DNA from: Agapanthus africanus
Taxonomy: Eukaryota; Streptophyta; Magnoliopsida; Asparagales; Amaryllidaceae
Length of the DNA: 64,000 bases
Assembly: GCA_030015575.1 (NCBI GenBank)
Contig: CM057339.1
Coordinates: 778,178,809-778,242,808 of the forward strand
Reading direction: 5' to 3'
Below, in pieces: positions 22,346 through 31,992 of the stretch; position 1 is the first letter of the stretch; each line of letters opens with the position of its first letter. Under the pieces are notes generated by a model. That model was not told the DNA's origin. It did no database searches and was given only the letters and a program-made list of their open reading frames with translations. The position numbers and the translations under genes are program-made.

Positions 22346-22479
22346 ATAGAGCATCGCGGAAAGAAAACAATAATATAAAAAAAAATAATGAATGAAACTT
22401 TTGCCCTACATGTGAGATCACATCGATCCCTGTATACAATTCATGGGCACAAACAAAGAGGGGACCATACCCTCCCAAC

Positions 22480-23760
22480 AGGCTCCACCTGAAAGCGAAG
22501 CCAAATCTCGACGGTTCGTAGACAACTTAGAGACAATCTCAACATTTGTCGCAATATTGCAGACACAATGTCAACAAATGGAGCAAAAGCAAGATCCCAA
22601 GCTTCAGGGTCTTGACGTCAACAACCGACCTTAGAGTCGCAACGAAACGAAACCATGGTAAAGTCCTTAGTTCCGAATCTCAATGGTCGTATCTACAGCC
22701 TGGAGACCAATAACGGTGGGCCTCCTCATTCCAGCAAGACACAGATGTTACACCATCAAACGGAGCCACGACATAGTCCCTAGTTCCAAATTTCGACGGT
22801 TCACAGACAACCTAGAGACCATCTTAGCATTCGTCTCGTTACACCAGACGCACTGTCAACAACGGCGTTCCTTCGCAGTTCAGCAGGATGCAGATGCAAC
22901 GTCAACAAAAGACCCCATGATCAAACAAGCGGAGTAACGGAAAAATCCCAGCTCCACCTAGACATTCGTCTCGATACAGCAGACGAGATGTCACGACAAT
23001 GTTCTTCCCCCAACAGGGTTCGGACGTGACAAAAGCAAACGAAGAGAAGGCCAAATTCCTAGCTTCAGGGTCTTAATGGCGAGTCATATAAACCCGAAAG
23101 ACAACCGGAGATCGTCTCACGTCAGTGCGGAATGGTCACCACTTCGACGTTCGTCTCGACATAGCAGACGCAACATCATCAAACAACGGAGCTACGGCAA
23201 AATCCCTAGTTCCAAACCTCGACGGTTCACCAGCAACCTAGAGACAACCGCGATATTCGTCTCGATACAGTAGACGTAATGCCAGCAAATGAAGCAAAGG
23301 CCAAATTCCTAGCTTCAGGGTCTTAACGGCGAGTCATATAAAGCCTGAAAGACAACCGAAGATCGTCTCACATCAGTGCGGAATGGTTACCACTTCGACG
23401 TTCGTCTCGACACAACAGACGCAACATCATCAAACAAATGGAGCCACGGCAAAATCCCTAGTTCCAAACCTCGACGGTTCACCAGCAACCTAGAGACAAC
23501 CGCGACGTTCGTCTCGATACAGCAGACGAGATGTCACCCCAGCGTTCTTCCTCCAGCACGGTTCAGACGCGACAATCAAACAAATGGAGCCACGGCAAAA
23601 TCCCTAGTTCCCACCGCGACATTCGTCTCGATACAGCAGACGCGATGCCAGCAAACGAAGCAAAGGCCAAATTCCTAGCTTCAGGGTCTTGACGGCAACT
23701 CACATAAAACCCGAAAGACTATCGGAGATCATCCCACACCAGCGCGGAGTGGATATGACT
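22480..23760. repeat. Degenerate tandem repeats of ~150-300 bp (B)
   Basis: Recurring blocks AAATCCCTAGTTCCAAACCT, CGACGGTTCACCAGCAACCT and ATTCGTCTCGATACAGCAGA, and TTCCTAGCTTCAGGGTCTT, in at least five rounds. No coding sense recognised. Confidence 0.75.
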
Positions 23761-24261
23761 CATCGGGGCTCACCAAAATGAGCCTAACCTCAAGTAAAAA
23801 GCGGCATGGCATATTCCTAACGCTTGCTCTTCCGACAGTCAAACTACCAAGGTGGATTGCTTGAAGACATCTTGTCCAGCCTCCGAAAGGATCAGAGACA
23901 CGGCAGTCGCAGGGCTACTCGAACAGCACGATTGCCTATCGAGGAATATATCAGCTGATGCGACGGTATGACGGCCAAAACCCTAAGTACCACAGACCCT
24001 AACGGATTTCTGTCGTAAAGAGCAGAGGTTAACTGTGACGTTAGGATATTCTTGCGAGAAATTCTCGATTCGTCTCGACTTGTGAAGAAATTGATGTCTT
24101 TGCGAGAACGTCTCGATGCGGCTCGACTCGTAAGATAAAGCCTTAGGTAGTAAGGATAAAAAAAACTTATTCCCTAAGCACTGGGACCCTACAAGTTGGC
24201 CCAAAACGGTCTCTTGCATACTATCCACGGGTCTCACTCTCCAAACTCGAATCTCGACAAG
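23761..24261. other. Non-coding stretch of element B
   Basis: No gene seen. Contains scattered GTCTCGAT / CTCGACTCGTAAG motifs related to the neighbouring arrays. Confidence 0.5.
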
Positions 24262-24450
24262 GAGGGAAACAACCGCTCACGGGTCCTCTCGACTCGTAAG
24301 AGGAAAAATTCTTTTATAAGACCCTTACGACTTATAAGAGAAAATGCACTTAGGAATCCTCTCGATTCCTAAGGAGAAAATACACCTATGAGATCCTCTT
24401 GATCCATAGGGAGAAAAGTCTTTATAAGACCCTCACGGCTCATAAAGTTG
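24262..24450. repeat. Hairpin array 3 (B)
   Basis: Further hairpins of the same design, including perfect stems TTATAAG / CTTATAA and CTTAGGAA / TTCCTAAG. Confidence 0.8.
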
Positions 24451-24764
24451 AAAAGTCTTAGACAACAGATCTGAACCTGCGGCCTAAGCCATCGCTACCT
24501 TTTGAAGAAGCCAATACAGGATACTCGCTCTATCACCTGTCAACCATGTTTACTAAAGCAGTATACTGATAATAAAAGAAAGAGGGAAGCGACAGAAAGA
24601 ACATCCGATTTGCATTTGATTAAGCGTTCGAGACACATCCATTCATGCATATGCAAAAGACTCAGAACGAGAAGTAAGACAAGCTGAAATAAAAAAAAAT
24701 TCCATTCATATGGCAAAGGGTTCTTACAGTCATAAAGAAATAAACAAGGACATTGTCCAGATCA

Positions 24765-25271
24765 TTACAATGGCAAAACCTCAGATCCTGGACAGGGATT
24801 GAGGAACTCGAAAGTGACCTTGTCCAAGACTTTCCAAGCTTGGCGAACCATCCTGATGTGCTTCCTTTCGCGAGCACGGGCGTCGGGATCCCCACTGATG
24901 TCCTTCACCCTCCGATAGGCAGTAACAATGGCGGACTGTTGAAAGGCTTCGTGCAAGAGATCAATAAGATTGTCTCGCCGTCTCTTCGAGATTAAGTTCA
25001 TCAGGTACACTGAGTGCACCTTGTCCTCGGCGGCGTCCAATGCTCTAAGCGGCATGCCGGTAAAGAATAGGGGAAGCGCTTCCCAGATGACTCCCACAAT
25101 AAGCTTCAACAGAGGGGAGCGCCGAGGAAGCAGTTGACCGTTGTACGCGTCGAAGCGACTCATGATCTCGGCACACTCAGCGTTGGTAAATTCTCGATTT
25201 TGAGAACGGCCAAGTCGGCGGATATCCCCGTAAGAGATAATCTCGTCGAGATCATACATGTGGGCGTCCAT
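24765..25271 (-). CDS. Antisense ORF of element B, 168 aa, unknown function
   Basis: Intact minus-strand ORF starting MDAHMYDLDEIISYGDIR, related to the two 165-codon ORFs of element A through EIISYGDI, GQLLPRRSPLLKLIVGVIW, NLISKRRRDN and the overall length. The start is taken at the M followed by DAHMYDLDE because it aligns with the other family members. A TTTTATAG splice acceptor lies six bases upstream, so the longer reading that begins MLLLNH is probably intron. A TATA box at 25666-25673 would give a ~400-base 5' UTR with that intron. Survival of this frame in an element whose gag is wrecked is notable. Function not recognised. Confidence 0.7.
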   Translation of the reverse strand: MDAHMYDLDEIISYGDIRRLGRSQNREFTNAECAEIMSRFDAYNGQLLPRRSPLLKLIVGVIWEALPLFFTGMPLRALDAAEDKVHSVYLMNLISKRRRDNLIDLLHEAFQQSAIVTAYRRVKDISGDPDARARERKHIRMVRQAWKVLDKVTFEFLNPCPGSEVLPL

Positions 25272-25665
25272 CACTCCTATAAAAGAAAATCGACAAAAAT
25301 TAGCAACTCTTAAGAGTTCTGCTATATGATTTAAAAGGAGCAAAGCTCCATTAATGAATCAAGAAATTATAAATGATATCTTTCAGAGAGCAGAGCTTTA
25401 TTGATGGAATCCTAATAGGGTTCTCTCTAGTCCTCTCTAGATCCTTTTAGAGCAAAGCTCTGCTAAATGCAACCTAAAATGGGTCTTCTTTAGATCAGGG
25501 ATCTATTGAGAGCAAGGCTCTTAAGATTCTAATAATTTAATCCAAATTAATTTTTACCTAAAATTCTCTAGAGTTTGAACTTTTAAAAGTGCTTAAACAA
25601 AAGAGCAGGGCTCTAAACAAAATTCTTATGAAGAGATGAAAATCCATCTAAGGGACCAAAGGTCC

Positions 25666-25673
25666 TATTTATA
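25666..25673 (-). promoter_or_regulatory. TATA box for the antisense ORF of B
   Basis: Minus strand TATAAATA inside CCTATAAATAGG, about 110 bases inside the 3' LTR boundary, pointing away from the LTR. The same position relative to the LTR is used by the antisense gene of C. Confidence 0.6.
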
Positions 25674-25782
25674 GGCATTGAAGAGCCGTTTCAACTTCCA
25701 AAGGTTGGCGCGACGGTTGGAATTATACCATCGTTGCACTCACGTTTGGAGGCCACGTGAGCACAATGGTGGGGGAGGCATT

Positions 25783-28287
25783 TGTTTACCCCAATCAGAG
25801 AAAAACTCTGTTCAAGCTCCAAGGCGGGAGACGAAGCAACGCTTCTGTTTCCCCAATCATAGCAAAACTCTGCTTTGAAAATTAAAGTGAAAATTAAAGT
25901 TAAAATAAATGAAGCAACGCTTCAGATCTCCTGCGCTGCGCGCAGAGCGCCATGTGTCAAAATCAGACACTCCAGCGCAGGGAGCGCAGCGCCTAAAGCA
26001 GCGCGCCCAATCAGAGCAAGGCTCTATTTTAAAACAAAATTAAAAGAAGCAACGCTTCAGATGATCTGCGCTCTGCGCTGCGCGCCACGTGGCAGCGCAG
26101 TCGCGCTAGCGCAGTGACGCTGCGCTCTGCGCTGCGCGCCACGTGGCAGCGCAGGCGCGCTGCGCTGCGTGACACGTGGCAGCGTAGTTGCGCTAGCGCA
26201 GTTGCGCTGCGCGACACTTGTCAGGCGCAGGAGCGTTTGCGCCAAACAGAATTAAAATTCAGTAAGATCCTTCTGTTCTTGTTAAAACAAGAAGATTGTC
26301 TTCTGTAAAACAGAAGCCCTTGGATCAAAGATCCAACGGTGGGGAAAATTCTCCAAATCACTCAGAGAATGATCTCTTTAACAAACTTAACAAATCTATG
26401 GGTACTATATAAAGACCCCTAGACCCGAATTCAAAAAAGGGATCAACATATTGTGAGAAATTAAAAATTTCAAACAGAGAGAACTCTGAAGAAATTTCAA
26501 GAAGAAAAAAGGTAAAAGACATTTTAGATAGAAGAATTTCTTCTAATAAATCATTGATCTAAGAACAAAATCAATGATCTTCAATAAAAAACAAAATAAA
26601 AATAGTGCTTTGCACTTATGAACCATTGGTTCTCTAAGATCAAGAAAAATAAGAAACACTTGTTTTCTTTGATCTAAATTGGATCAAGAAATCAAGCAGT
26701 GCTTTGCACTTCTTTTATGAACCATTGGTTCTGGAATTTAAAAGATTCTCAAGTTAATAGTGCCTTGCACTTGCAAAACTGCGCTGTTGCGCTCTTGGGT
26801 TGGCGCAAGCCACTAGAGAGTGCCACGTGTCAGCATCTGAACCATTTGCGCTATGCGCTCTTGAAATAGAGCCTTGCTCTCTGAAACTGGCGCAACTCAC
26901 CACAGCACGCCACGTGTCAACAGCGCAAGCGCAGCGTACTGGCGTAGCGCACTGCGCTTGCATGACACGTGTCATCACCACAAGCGCTTGCGCTCTTTGA
27001 TTGGTGTAAAGCGCCTGACAAATGCAATGCATTTCTTTTGCTAAAGGGCCAGGTCCAAGTCAAAAAGACCTAGCAGGCCAAAATAAATTGCAAAGCAATA
27101 AAAGGGCAGAGCCCAAATAAAATTGATGCACTGCATCATTTATAAAGGGCAGAGCCCAAGTAAAATTGATGCTCTGCATCATTTATAAATGAGCAGAGCC
27201 CAAAACAAATTGATGCTCTGCATCCTTTCTGGGCAGAGCCCAAACAAAAATAAAAAGCAATGCAATGCATTGTTTAAATGTGGGCAAAGCCCTAGCACAG
27301 GTCTAATAGACCAAAAATAAATAAAAGCGTTGAATATTTTTCAACTGGACTTAGCCCAATCATGGTCGTAAGTTCTCAAATTAAATCGACTGAGCACAGC
27401 TGCTCTCTCTTAAATCAATTTACTACCGGTTCGAGGGTACATCTCCGAACTCCTCTGACACCCATCGTTGTAATCCTTCAACGACGTCAGAGAGGTGACG
27501 GGTCCCGACAACCACACATCAACACGGACTGTGGGGTCCTTAAACTCATGGACTTAAGCGTCCTTAAACTAAAACACGGACTGTGGGGTCCTTAAACTCA
27601 TGGACTTAAGCGTCCTTAAACTAAAATACGGACTGTGGGGTCCTTAAACCCACGGACTTAAGCGTCCTTAAACTACCTATGGACCGCAATGTCCTTAAAC
27701 TACCTATGGACCACTATGTCCCTAAACTGGAACAATATAGTCTCCAAACGCTCTTTTGTCGGATCCAAATGATCCCGTTAATTTGATCTTAGTCTCAAAT
27801 CAGACTAACGTATCCTTAACAAACGTTTAAGTCGATCTTAGCCTAAATATGGCTAACGTATTCTTAAACCAAAATACCAAACCCAAATCTAAGTAAATAT
27901 GGATTTGGACTAATCCACGTCCTACGGACGACGGCATCACTTAGTCTCCGTATACAATCCACGGGCAACCACAAACAAAACAAACACACACGACACGAAG
28001 TGAAATTCTGGAGAAGGAGAAAGTTGTTACCGCGATGCGGTAGTGTAATTAACTGCAGGGGCTTGCGCCTGCAGGGAAGAGCGTCCCCACAATCAAAAAC
28101 CCGTCAAGCGAGGGGGAATCTGACGAAGTCTGCTACATCGGCCGTATCTGTCTAAACCTCCGATACACGGTGCCATAAATCAACTTGGAATTTTCGGAGA
28201 GGTGGATGGATAAAACCAAATAGCATCTGCCCCGAACCCTAGCGTCAGGACTTCACAGTCTTGTGCGTCGTCTTTCGGAGGGGAACA
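25783..28287 (+). repeat. 3' LTR of element B
   Basis: 2505 bp; same ends and internal order as the 5' LTR. Differences are concentrated in the GC-rich palindrome zone (26060-26240), where units have been gained and lost. Followed by GCCGC. Confidence 0.88.
27450..27495 (+). repeat. 46-nt two-stem hairpin, copy 2 (B 3' LTR)
   Basis: Same stems as copy 1 (CTCTGAC / GTCAGAG; CGTTG / CAACG). Confidence 0.75.
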
Positions 28288-29715
28288 GCCGCCATTTGGG
28301 CCCAGAGGGATTTTGCCCCCCGACCGACCTTTCCATCTACAAAAGCAAGCTGTCGGTGATGGAAAGCCCCGAGAGCACCTCGAAGCGAAGCTCCCCATCG
28401 TCCACGAGGATCGGAGAAGCTGGGGAGAGGGGTGCCATCCTATGAAACCTTTTGAGAAGCGACGCAGGGAACCAGTCTCACCCCACCTCTGGAGCCCGGG
28501 GCTCTTGCTCCCGAGCACGCTTTCGAATCGGTGCACGGCTGGACTCTGGGGCCCGGGGCGCGCTTGGGCGCTTGGATGGAGCGGCTTCCTGTAGAGCTGG
28601 AGCCGGCGGCGGGCGAGAAGGACCAGCGCCTCCGGCCTTCTTCCCTTTCTTCGTTTCGACCAGGGCTGTCCGAAATTTGCCTAAGTCCATGGGTCCTGCA
28701 TAAGACAAAAATACAAGGAGTCGGCGATGCCAGGAAAAATGAAAGAATGCATAAGTCTAAACAGGTCGCCTAAAAGCTCCTAACTTACCCGCGAACTAGA
28801 CGGGGCTGAGCCCGGCCCAACTGAGGGCCCGCTCAGACAGCAGCACATCAGTCCGAGGGAGGGGCTCCCACTTCGACACTGCCACCGCGTCGGGATCATT
28901 CGACCGACTCACCCACGGACAGCTGGCCCCTTACCACTGGGTGGGCACAGGCCAATCCTCACCCTCGGGCGGCCCAACAAACAAAAACTTCTTCTTCCAT
29001 TCATGAATGGAAGAAGGTACTACGACGATCCCCGACCTGGCAGCGTCCCCCCGTTATTTTCTAAAAGAGATGTATACCCAGCTCGGCTTGCCCCTGCGAG
29101 CGCCAGGGTGGTTTTTGTAGCAAAGAGAAGAAACGAGAAGGCTCAGGCTGAAAGTGATCAGACTCAATTTCAACCGGACCAAGAACCCAAGGAGGATCCT
29201 CCAAGAGTTCGGCACTAACTGGTCCAGGGCTAACCCAAAACAATTCAACGCCGCACTCACCTCGGAGGAGAAGGGCAGACGCATCCCGGCCCAAAAGGCT
29301 TCCAGGTACATGGCAATCTCCTTGCCCGTACTTGGTCTGCCCTCTCCCTCTCCTCGGCAAGACGAAGCCAATAGCCGGGAGAAATGAGGAAACGAGTCCG
29401 GATGTTGGCGAGCTCATCCGCATGCCTCAGCGTGGATGGCACGCTAAGAACACCTGTGACCTGCGCTCTGGGGACCGCCCTCGTCGCACGACTCCGGGAA
29501 GAGTGACTAACGCTAACGTCCCCGGGGGGACTCCGACTCTGACGAGGAAAAGGAAGAAGAAGTAGAAGATGAAGCTTCAGAAGACTCCTTAGACTCTACC
29601 CGGACTACTTTTACAGACTCTTCGGAAGAAAACATCTAACCTGATCAAGGGGATGTGTCCTCGGGAGATCAAAGGCAAAGAATCCGACCTGAGGAGAAGT
29701 GCGCCGAGCTAACAT
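28288..29715 (-). pseudogene. N-terminal part of antisense gene 3 of element A (gypsy-type Transposase_28 domain)
   Basis: Minus-strand frames give a Ser/Glu-rich start (near 29636, MFSSEESVKVVRVESK), then LRHADELANIRTRFLISPGY and, after a frame change, EIAMYLEAFWAGMRLPFSSE, FGLALDQLVPNSWRILLGF, KHPGA...SWVYIS and EWKKKFLFVGPPEGEDWPVP. These match the layout of the plant 'putative gypsy type transposon' domain (Transposase_28): a short helix-rich block with LVPNSWR..LGF and a closing W..YF..V. A proline-rich basic linker (SKRPSAPRAPESS) follows. Several stops and frame changes show decay. Element B interrupts it at 28288; the coiled-coil end is at 13813-14622. Confidence 0.6.
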
Positions 29716-29770
29716 GACCAGGGACGAGAAAATTATGGAGAGATATGGGCTTTGGTGGGGATCCCACCTC

Positions 29771-29778
29771 TATTTATA
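29771..29778 (-). promoter_or_regulatory. TATA box for antisense gene 3
   Basis: Minus strand TATAAATA within CGCTATAAATAGAGGTGG, 56 bases upstream of the first ATG (29715). Confidence 0.55.
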
Positions 29779-30139
29779 GCGGCTGGCGTACACATCCTAC
29801 GGCTCCGATCACCTCCCGCCAAAACAACGTTTCGCAACCAACGGCCGACAACGTTCCACCTGTCGCACTCATATTGGGCGCATCCCTTCGGAAACGGGAA
29901 CGCCTGCGGCCCGTTTCATCAGCTAACCAGCGCCAGACACGTGGGCTGTCGCTTCGACGAACGTACGCACAAACCGGCGCTTCCTCTTTAATGCGGGATC
30001 TCTCCCCTGATCCGTTGATGTCATCAAGAAAATACTATTCTTTGCTTGGAAATGCGCGCCGACGATATCTTCGAGTGAGAGCTCACCCCGGGCGATCGGT
30101 CAGACCACTTTCGAGCCGACCCAGGAACGGATAGAGACG
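29779..30139. other. Region between antisense gene 3 promoter and LTR of A
   Basis: No gene seen; GC-richer than the surroundings, presumably the upstream region of the antisense promoter. Confidence 0.4.
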
Positions 30140-30154
30140 AGAGTGGGGGGCTAA
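30140..30154 (+). other. Polypurine tract of element A
   Basis: AGAGTGGGGGGCTAA directly before a TGATGATGCTCG LTR start. Confidence 0.6.
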
Positions 30155-30875
30155 TGATGATGCTCGATATCGGTGACTTTCCAGACGCTGACACGATGCA
30201 AATGACGTGTTCCAGAACCTGTAAGAAAGGATCAAGAACTTTAGTTGGGATCACGCCTCAGGCCTCCGGCCTGAGGATTATCCCGACCTTCGGTGGCCTT
30301 CCAGACCACCCCCGGCTCGCCTCCGAGTTATCACGGAACCAAGATGCCTCGGCCTCCCGCTCATTCCCGAGCCTCCCGCCGAGCTTAACTTCCTCGGTCT
30401 CACCAACCGACTCACAGCGCTGATCATAGACGCCTCCGCCACGGCTCCGCGAATCTCGCCAAGCGTGAGATATCCGCCGCTCATGATCCCGCGTTCCACG
30501 CCATTACGATCCCCCATTGATGAGCATGTCTCGTCATTAATGCGGGATCCCGCCTATCATGCGGACGTAACGCCGAGGCGTAACGGCCGGCGTGAATCTC
30601 GCGCCCGCCTGCCCATTGCTGCCGCTATATAAACCCCTCTCTCAGACGATTCAGGTAAGCTAATTTCACTCCAATATGCGGTTACTCTGCCAAAATACCC
30701 CGTTTAACTTGATCGTCGGAGGGTCCTCGGTTGCAAAACCAGTCCGGGACTTCTTTGCAGGTAGCTCAGCCTCAACCATACAAAAGCCATTGAGATCCAC
30801 ACGCTCTAGAAGGCAACCCTCTAGCTCAATCTCAACCGTCCATCAGCGCTCGCAGCAGATCAACGGAAGATAACA
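30155..30875 (+). repeat. 3' LTR of element A (right end approximate)
   Basis: Starts TGATGATGCTCGATATC after the polypurine tract. TATATAAA at 30626-30633 marks R. GATCGTCGGAGGGTCC downstream is typical of Tat-type U5. The CA end is placed at 30875 (GATAACA) by guess, since the partner LTR is outside the window. Confidence 0.6.
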
Positions 30876-31085
30876 TCTGAAGGTGATCCAGAGCTCCATC
30901 ACGGTTACATAAGAAAAACCCTATAAATATGATCGCTTGTATCAATTAGTTCTTCCGTCCTGAACACCATACAAAACATGACCCTAATTTCTAGCATTAT
31001 CACATTTTTTCAACAAAAGACCCCCAATTGAACAATTTCTGACCAAATAAAAAAAAGAATTGATAAGATGATCCAAGGCAATACT

Positions 31086-31269
31086 TTTCTCCTTCTTGAT
31101 ATCCTCGGGTCCAATCGGCGATGCTGCCGCATCCTTCGCCGTCGGATCTGCTCTTGGAGGCGCCGGCCACGATCTCGATCTTAAGCACGTGGTCGGCGAA
31201 ATTGTTGGAGTTAAAGGCGAATTCAAAGTTGTTGTTGTGATCGCCGCTGCTCGAACTCGAGAGATCCAT
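31086..31269 (-). pseudogene. Fragment of POB1/LRB-like BTB gene, first exon
   Basis: Minus-strand frame [20 protein letters not shown] followed by [14 protein letters not shown] and [12 protein letters not shown]. This resembles the N-terminus of plant POB1/LRB (BTB/POZ) proteins, where FGFAFN.SNFSD..L.IEI and GC.SIADWARHRKRRRED are conserved. After IADW, the frame changes by a deletion and resumes as EDIKKEK in another frame. No BTB domain follows, because element A's LTR end begins within about 100-200 bp. It is therefore a truncated, frameshifted copy. The MULE inserted about 220 bp upstream of its ATG. Confidence 0.55.
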
Positions 31270-31479
31270 GATCGGTTGCTGCTGCTGCTGCTGGTCGTTG
31301 CTCTTTGAGATTCGCGAGATCCGCTTCATTTGTCTTTCAGAATCCCCTTCGAATCAATTGATCATCGTGAACAACGCCAACAAGCGAGCGAGGGAGGGCT
31401 TGGTGGAGTCGCCGGGGGCAGGCAAGGCGCCGGCGGGCGCATGGAGGGGACACAAAGGGACGGGATTGAGAGCTGATGA

Positions 31480-31488
31480 GAGAAAATT
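31480..31488. other. Target site duplication of the MULE, left
   Basis: GAGAAAATT, identical to 39749-39757; nine bases is the usual length for Mutator-like elements. Confidence 0.9.
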
Positions 31489-31761
31489 GGGTTTTTTTTT
31501 GAAATATTATAAATTTAAAAATAAATTATTAAAATAGGGGGGGAAATTTTATTTAGCAGAAACGGGTGGTTTCAAACCACCCGTGGCCCCCCCCCCCCAC
31601 CCCCACTATAGGGGGCGGGTTCTGGGAACCCGTCCCCTATACAAATGTATAGGGGGCGGGTTTCCAGAACCCGCCCTCTATAGTTTTCTATAGAGGGCGG
31701 GTTCTGGGAACCCGCCCCCTATACATTTGTATAGGGGGCGGGTTCCCAGAACCCGCCCCTA
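31489..31761. repeat. Left terminal inverted repeat with four palindromes
   Basis: Outer ~55 bp pair closely with the right end. Then a palindrome ACGGGTGGTTT / AAACCACCCGT (31562-31584), a poly-C run, and four ~35-bp palindromes with arms TATAGGGGGCGGGTTC / GAACCCGCCCCCTATA at 31607, 31648, 31688 and 31729, about 41 bp apart. Confidence 0.88.
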
Positions 31762-31992
31762 TTTTTTTTAATTAAATTATTTTGTTAATTTTAATTATTA
31801 TCGTTTATAATTATAATATAATTATTATTATAATTATAATTATAATTCTTAAAATTAAAATAAAATAAAATAGACAAAAAAAAATATTTAAATGAAATAA
31901 TAAAATTTCACTATATCAAATTGTTTTTTACAGAATGAATCCGTCAAAAGTTACAATGCCAAAAAATCCTATCTATTTGTAAAATGTAAATG

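Larger units (their letters stand above)
14623..28287 (+). mobile_element. Tat-type LTR retrotransposon B (13.7 kb), lacking RT and integrase
   Basis: LTRs at 14623-17122 and 25783-28287 start TGTTTACCCC and end GGGGA(C/A)CA. Flanking pentamers GCTGC and GCCGC differ by one base, consistent with an aged target duplication. PBS TGGCACGCCCGGTGGGACC follows the 5' LTR; a GGTGGGGGAGGCATT tract precedes the 3' LTR. Internal order: N-terminal polyprotein segment, gag with zinc knuckle, a rearranged second knuckle copy, about 3.8 kb of tandem repeats and hairpin arrays, and an antisense ORF. No protease active site, RT, RNase H or integrase is present, so it depended on another element. Nested in antisense gene 3 of element A. 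Confidence 0.88.

Noticed and set aside
17123..25782. Possibility that element B is autonomous
   Set aside because: No protease active site, RT or integrase motif in any frame between its LTRs.
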